A stretch of 24,577 bases of DNA, taken from IMG/VR virus record IMGVR_UViG_3300024346_000486, positions 1 through 24,577 of that record. One strand, written 5' to 3'. Origin of the DNA: a virus. The notes below the pieces were generated by a model. The model was not told where the DNA came from. It ran no database searches and worked only from the letters and a program-made list of their open reading frames with translations. Below are positions 21,266-24,577 of the stretch, one piece after another. The position numbers were made by a program, and so were the translations under genes. Position 1 is the stretch's first letter, and every line of letters begins with the position of its first letter.

Positions 21266-24085
21266 TTATACGAGATCTAGATATAAGAAGTCAGCAAAGT
21301 TACCAGCAGCAACCTTTGCCGAAGGAATGGTAGAGCCAAAAGACCCAGCAGCGGATGCTGTCTTTTTACCGATATTTTGTGTTGGTGGCATCACCACTGC
21401 AGCTGCTGTTGATGCAGCAGGTTGGCGTGATGGAATAACTTGCTCTGGAGTCTTCTTTAGTGGTGCAGGTTTGGGTGCTGGTGCTCCAGGTGTGAGATTT
21501 TGTGATGTGACACTCTTAGCACTTGTGCCTGCAAATCCCATCCCATCAAACTGGAGAAGTTTACCATTCTTCTTTACATAATCACCCTTGTTATATTTTT
21601 TATTGGGGTTGTATGATTTTACTTGGTTTTTTCTGAAGTCTCCACGTCCACCACCTTGGAAACCCAACTCCCTCATCATCGCTTCCTGTTTCTTCCTACG
21701 ATTTTGTAAAGAATTAATTGTCTTTCCCATTGGTGTTTTGTCAGAGACTTTATGATCTCTATCTTTTGCTAACCCAAAGAAGTTTTTTATAGTAGAAAAT
21801 ACTCCACCACTTTCTGCTTCTCTATTAACAGAATCTGGTCCTGGTAGCACTGGTTTAGCAGCAGGTTCTGGTCCGTCAGGTTGTGGCACAACTACAGAAT
21901 CACTTGCTCTTCTTACATAATCAATTTTATTTAATTGAATTTTGCCTGCACTAACTCTACCACTTTGGTTACCGCCAATGATATCTACTGCGCCATCTCT
22001 TGGCGACCCAGCAGCAAACATAACATGAGTCTTAGACCCACCACCATAGTCACCAACAATAACATCACCATATTTAATGTGTGATTTATCTACTGCTGCT
22101 CCCCAGTCTGAATAACTATCTGCTGCTGCAGACCCAGACCCCATAATACCTTGCCTCTTCAGTTGAGAATTTACATATGCAGCACACCATGGTTTCTCTG
22201 TGGGATTAACAACACCACCTGCACCACTCTGCGTGATTTCATTCTTCATTTGCGAAGCACTTTTACCTAGGTCTGCTTCCAACTCTGCCTTGAGTCCTGC
22301 AGCTGCAGCAGGTGCAGGTGGATTACCACCGCCATCGGTATCTGGTTTATCTCCACCACCAGTTTTGCCACCAGCCATTTTGAAATGCTTAAGCATACGC
22401 TCCATAAAGTTTTGAGAAGACTGATTCACATCTACCTTACCTAATGTTCCAGACCCAACATTAGATGTGAAATTTAGATTAGAAATACCAAATCCTTTTG
22501 ATGCTGCACGAATCCTCTGCTTAACAGTATCACCTGCAGTGCCAGACATAGACTGCCCTAGCATACCAGCAGACACACCAAGAATCATTGCTGCCTGTGC
22601 CTGCATTGGTAGGTCACCACTACCCTCAGATAGCATATCTTTACCAGCACTTCTGTTAAGTGGAATAACTTTATCCCCAGGATACAACATAGTCCTGGTT
22701 GGATTATCTACAATGCCACCACGATTAAGTGGGACAATACCACCTTGAGAAAAAGCACCCATGCCAGTAGGATCTCGACGTAACCCAAGAGGGTCATTAT
22801 ACATGTCAGGTACATTATTAATTGACCCAACACCACCTACATCTTGAATCCTGGTGCCTGATACTAATGCTTCAATATCTCCAGGTGTCATTTTCTTGTC
22901 GGTAGCACCTGCCGCTAGTGCTTCCCTCTTAGCATTATCAGCATCAGTAAGAGCGTCAGATTTAAGTTTGCCCACCGCAGACATAGCAGATGCAATTTCT
23001 TTCATCCCTGCTTCGCCTATAATGCCACCTAAAACGGCACCAACGACTCTAGCGCCAGGAATAGGAATTGGTCCAAATAACATAGCACCATATGTTGCAC
23101 CAACAGACGCTCCAGCTAGACCAGCTAGAGCTCTATCCATAGACTCACCAGTTGCCATATCAATAGCAAAACTAAGAGCAGCTGCTTTGATTGGTAAATT
23201 TTTAAAGAATTCTTTAAGTGCCTTTTTACCGCCTTGTTTTGCTACTTCTTTACCAGCAGTTGTAGTAACTTTAGCGCCGCCACCTGTTACAGGTTTTGTA
23301 CCTGTGATAGGTTTGCCACCTTTAGTTTTTGGTCCTCCCTTGAATGGATTGAGTTTACTGAAGACTTGTCCTATACCACCTTTAGGCATGAAGTTTGATA
23401 GTAAGTCTCCAATTCCCAACCCTGTGAGAATCTTGTCAAGTAATCCACCACCACCACCATCATCTGGTGTATCTCCAGGTTTGTTTTTCTTGCTGCCACC
23501 AGGACCACCAGTGCCTTTGACACCAGCAACATCCTTTGTCCTCTCTAGTCTTCTCTCAGACTTAGCAAACTTTGCTTGCTCTAATGCTTTACGTCTAATT
23601 TCAGTCTGTGCATTCACAGACTCTTTAATCATTGTGAGTGACCCAGTGGTCTTAGTTGCCTGCTCAAGATTAGCACTAGATAATCCTTGAATGCCATCCA
23701 TCTTGGCACGCATTGCTGTCGTGTCCTTGATAATAGCAGTGAAACCACCAGCAATAAATTCTTTTAATTTTGCTTTACCTTCAGCGCCACCAGTCTCTGA
23801 AGGAGTCTTTACCTGCTGTGCTGTATCAGGTGACTTCTTATTCCAATCAAATTGTTTAGACCATTGTGCCTTTGATTTGTTGGATTTTACTGGATTAAAC
23901 TTATTACCTAAAGCAGACTTGAATAGCGACCCTTTCTTGGTCTCCATTCCTTTCTCTTGTGCCTTCTCTCTTTCTTGCTTTGCTTCGTCTGCTGCATCAC
24001 GAATTTTCGCACCAATATTAGCTGCGATATTTAATACGCCAGGACCTTGCCCTGCTTCTGTTGGTGTTACTGTGCCAGCTGCCAT
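21266..24085 (-). CDS. Virion protein with cysteine amidase/peptidase (CHAP/NlpC-like) domain
   Basis: A 939-aa protein. The first 210 residues are charged (KIRDAADEAKQEREKAQEK) with Gly-rich linkers. Residues about 290-365 are a Gly/Ala-rich hydrophobic segment (GLAGASVGATYGAMLFGP, VVGAVLGGIIGEAG) able to enter membranes. Residues 446-480 hold tape-measure-like motifs GGIVPLNRGGIVD and MLYPGDKVIPLNR. Residues about 595-715 look like the TIGR02594/CHAP hydrolase fold: KPWCAAYVN with Cys634, YGDVIVGDYGGG, KTHVMFAAG with His687, and DIIGGNQ with Asn706 as a possible third residue. This domain would cut peptide or amide bonds in peptidoglycan. KKYNKGDYVKKNGKLLQF near residue 830 resembles a small carbohydrate-binding module. 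SD-like AAGGGGG lies before the ATG. Placed next to the hub, it is a good candidate for the wall hydrolase that gp5 lacks. Confidence 0.78.
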   Translation of the reverse strand: MAAGTVTPTEAGQGPGVLNIAANIGAKIRDAADEAKQEREKAQEKGMETKKGSLFKSALGNKFNPVKSNKSKAQWSKQFDWNKKSPDTAQQVKTPSETGGAEGKAKLKEFIAGGFTAIIKDTTAMRAKMDGIQGLSSANLEQATKTTGSLTMIKESVNAQTEIRRKALEQAKFAKSERRLERTKDVAGVKGTGGPGGSKKNKPGDTPDDGGGGGLLDKILTGLGIGDLLSNFMPKGGIGQVFSKLNPFKGGPKTKGGKPITGTKPVTGGGAKVTTTAGKEVAKQGGKKALKEFFKNLPIKAAALSFAIDMATGESMDRALAGLAGASVGATYGAMLFGPIPIPGARVVGAVLGGIIGEAGMKEIASAMSAVGKLKSDALTDADNAKREALAAGATDKKMTPGDIEALVSGTRIQDVGGVGSINNVPDMYNDPLGLRRDPTGMGAFSQGGIVPLNRGGIVDNPTRTMLYPGDKVIPLNRSAGKDMLSEGSGDLPMQAQAAMILGVSAGMLGQSMSGTAGDTVKQRIRAASKGFGISNLNFTSNVGSGTLGKVDVNQSSQNFMERMLKHFKMAGGKTGGGDKPDTDGGGNPPAPAAAAGLKAELEADLGKSASQMKNEITQSGAGGVVNPTEKPWCAAYVNSQLKRQGIMGSGSAAADSYSDWGAAVDKSHIKYGDVIVGDYGGGSKTHVMFAAGSPRDGAVDIIGGNQSGRVSAGKIQLNKIDYVRRASDSVVVPQPDGPEPAAKPVLPGPDSVNREAESGGVFSTIKNFFGLAKDRDHKVSDKTPMGKTINSLQNRRKKQEAMMRELGFQGGGRGDFRKNQVKSYNPNKKYNKGDYVKKNGKLLQFDGMGFAGTSAKSVTSQNLTPGAPAPKPAPLKKTPEQVIPSRQPAASTAAAVVMPPTQNIGKKTASAAGSFGSTIPSAKVAAGNFADFLYLDLV

Positions 24086-24109
24086 AGTATCTACTTACCC
24101 CCTTGATAT

Positions 24110-24577
24110 TTAGGACAAACTTTGAAGGTATTGCATGTCTGCATTCTTTCTGGCAGCAGCATAGATATTTGCTGGCACCGACTCCACAACTGTCTGCACT
24201 GGACCAGGGACAGGGACATATTGAATAGATGGTTGGACAATCGCTATTGTTTGACCACCTCCAACCGTGCCACTAGCAGTATCTTTAGGAATAGGAATTG
24301 GTGTTATCTTTGCTTCAGGTAACTGCCTTCTAATCTCTCTACCCCTTTTGTTTATTACACGCTCAGGTTTTCTATCGTCATCAGACATGCCAAAAATTAT
24401 TTGACTCATGGTATCAGTCAAACCTTCTTGGTTTACACTAGCCTTGCTAGCAATAGTTTCATATCTATTGAATGCTTTCTCTGGATTAGTGTATACATTA
24501 TATGCTTTGTTGACACCAGGAAGAATAACAAACTTGTTTGGAAACTTCATCAACCATTCTAAACCATGACCAATAAC
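24110..24577 (-). CDS. C-terminal part of an unidentified structural-region protein, 5' end beyond right edge
   Basis: The minus-strand frame is open from base 24577 to the TAA at 24112-24110. Methionine and TTG codons near 24550 exist, but the frame continues upstream as VIGHGLEWLMKF, so the true start is probably outside the window. Visible parts: LMKFPNKFVILPGVNKAYNVY, a helical middle (PEKAFNRYETIASKA), MSQIIFGMSDDDRKPE, a Pro-rich segment (ITPIPIPKD, VQYVPVPGP-like IQYVPVPGPVQT) and a helical end (IYAAARKNADMQYLQSLS). I do not recognise the family. It lies 24 bases before the 939-aa gene in the hub operon, where T4 relatives carry baseplate hub or assembly genes such as 26 and 51; equivalence is unproven. 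Confidence 0.7.
   Translation of the reverse strand, partial: VIGHGLEWLMKFPNKFVILPGVNKAYNVYTNPEKAFNRYETIASKASVNQEGLTDTMSQIIFGMSDDDRKPERVINKRGREIRRQLPEAKITPIPIPKDTASGTVGGGQTIAIVQPSIQYVPVPGPVQTVVESVPANIYAAARKNADMQYLQSLS

Noticed and set aside
22854-23690. 278-aa plus-strand open frame
   Set aside because: It is antisense to the 939-aa virion gene. Its Pro/Ser/Ala-rich sequence is what the complement of Gly/Ala/Thr-rich coding DNA yields, and it has no domain or upstream signal.
23691-24113. 140-aa plus-strand frame across the 939-aa gene start
   Set aside because: Antisense shadow with no ribosome site and no recognisable protein features.
24107-24113. CTAAATA (also at 14407-14413) as a variant late promoter
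   Set aside because: Seven bases are expected once or twice per strand by chance in this length, and another copy lies inside the gp27-like coding sequence. Neither matches the full TATAAATA box.
24110-24553. Start of the rightmost gene at 24553 or 24550
   Set aside because: The frame continues without a stop to the window edge with protein-like sequence (VIGHGLEWL), so I treat the gene as cut by the edge.

Overview
The window is a piece of the virion-structure region of a marine T4-like myovirus. It is most probably a cyanophage of Synechococcus or Prochlorococcus. The evidence is a run of baseplate-hub genes resembling T4 gp27 and gp5, a T4-type late promoter core (TATAAATA), a tail-collar short-fibre gene, a giant fibre-like protein with Cys-Lys-Arg-Asp repeats, a 2OG-Fe(II) oxygenase gene of the kind common in cyanophages, and phage tRNA genes. 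Host assignment is inference. No host-derived photosynthesis gene lies in the window to settle it.

Right block (24577 to 15097, all minus strand, read right to left): the 3' end of an unidentified gene cut by the window edge; a 939-aa virion protein with a glycine/alanine-rich membrane-like segment and a cysteine amidase/peptidase-like domain; a gp27-like hub protein; a 75-aa acidic helical protein; a 973-aa gp5-like hub protein with an N-terminal OB-type domain but no lysozyme domain; and a 530-aa spike whose C-terminus carries gp5-type octapeptide repeats. Most gaps are only 0 to 24 bases, so this is one late operon building the central hub and spike. The cell-wall-cutting function seems to have moved from gp5 to the 939-aa protein, and the T4 gp5 architecture is split over two genes.

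Middle block (15096 to 12636): an accessory island. Two tandem, perfect-consensus sigma-70 promoters (TTGACA-17-TATAAT) fire leftward into a compact cluster of small genes: 82 aa, 60 aa, tRNA-Leu(UAA), 88 aa, a 2OG-Fe(II) oxygenase, 68 aa and tRNA-Thr(UGU). The cluster ends at a hairpin terminator shared with a convergent plus-strand gene (180 aa, possibly another double-stranded beta-helix oxygenase). The oxygenase and plus-strand genes are visibly more AT-rich than the structural genes. An early-type unit therefore interrupts a late structural region.

Left block (12635 to 1, minus strand): a 3955-aa virion structural protein, probably a fibre or baseplate-attached host-contact protein, preceded by a TATAAATA late promoter. 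It is followed after four bases by a tail-collar/gp12-like gene that runs off the left edge.

I see no CRISPR array, insertion sequence, integrase or homing endonuclease. The points that most deserve checking are the tandem perfect early promoters with an almost leaderless first gene, the split gp5 with relocated wall hydrolase, the giant repeat protein, and a possible tRNA-derived direct repeat around the plus-strand gene.
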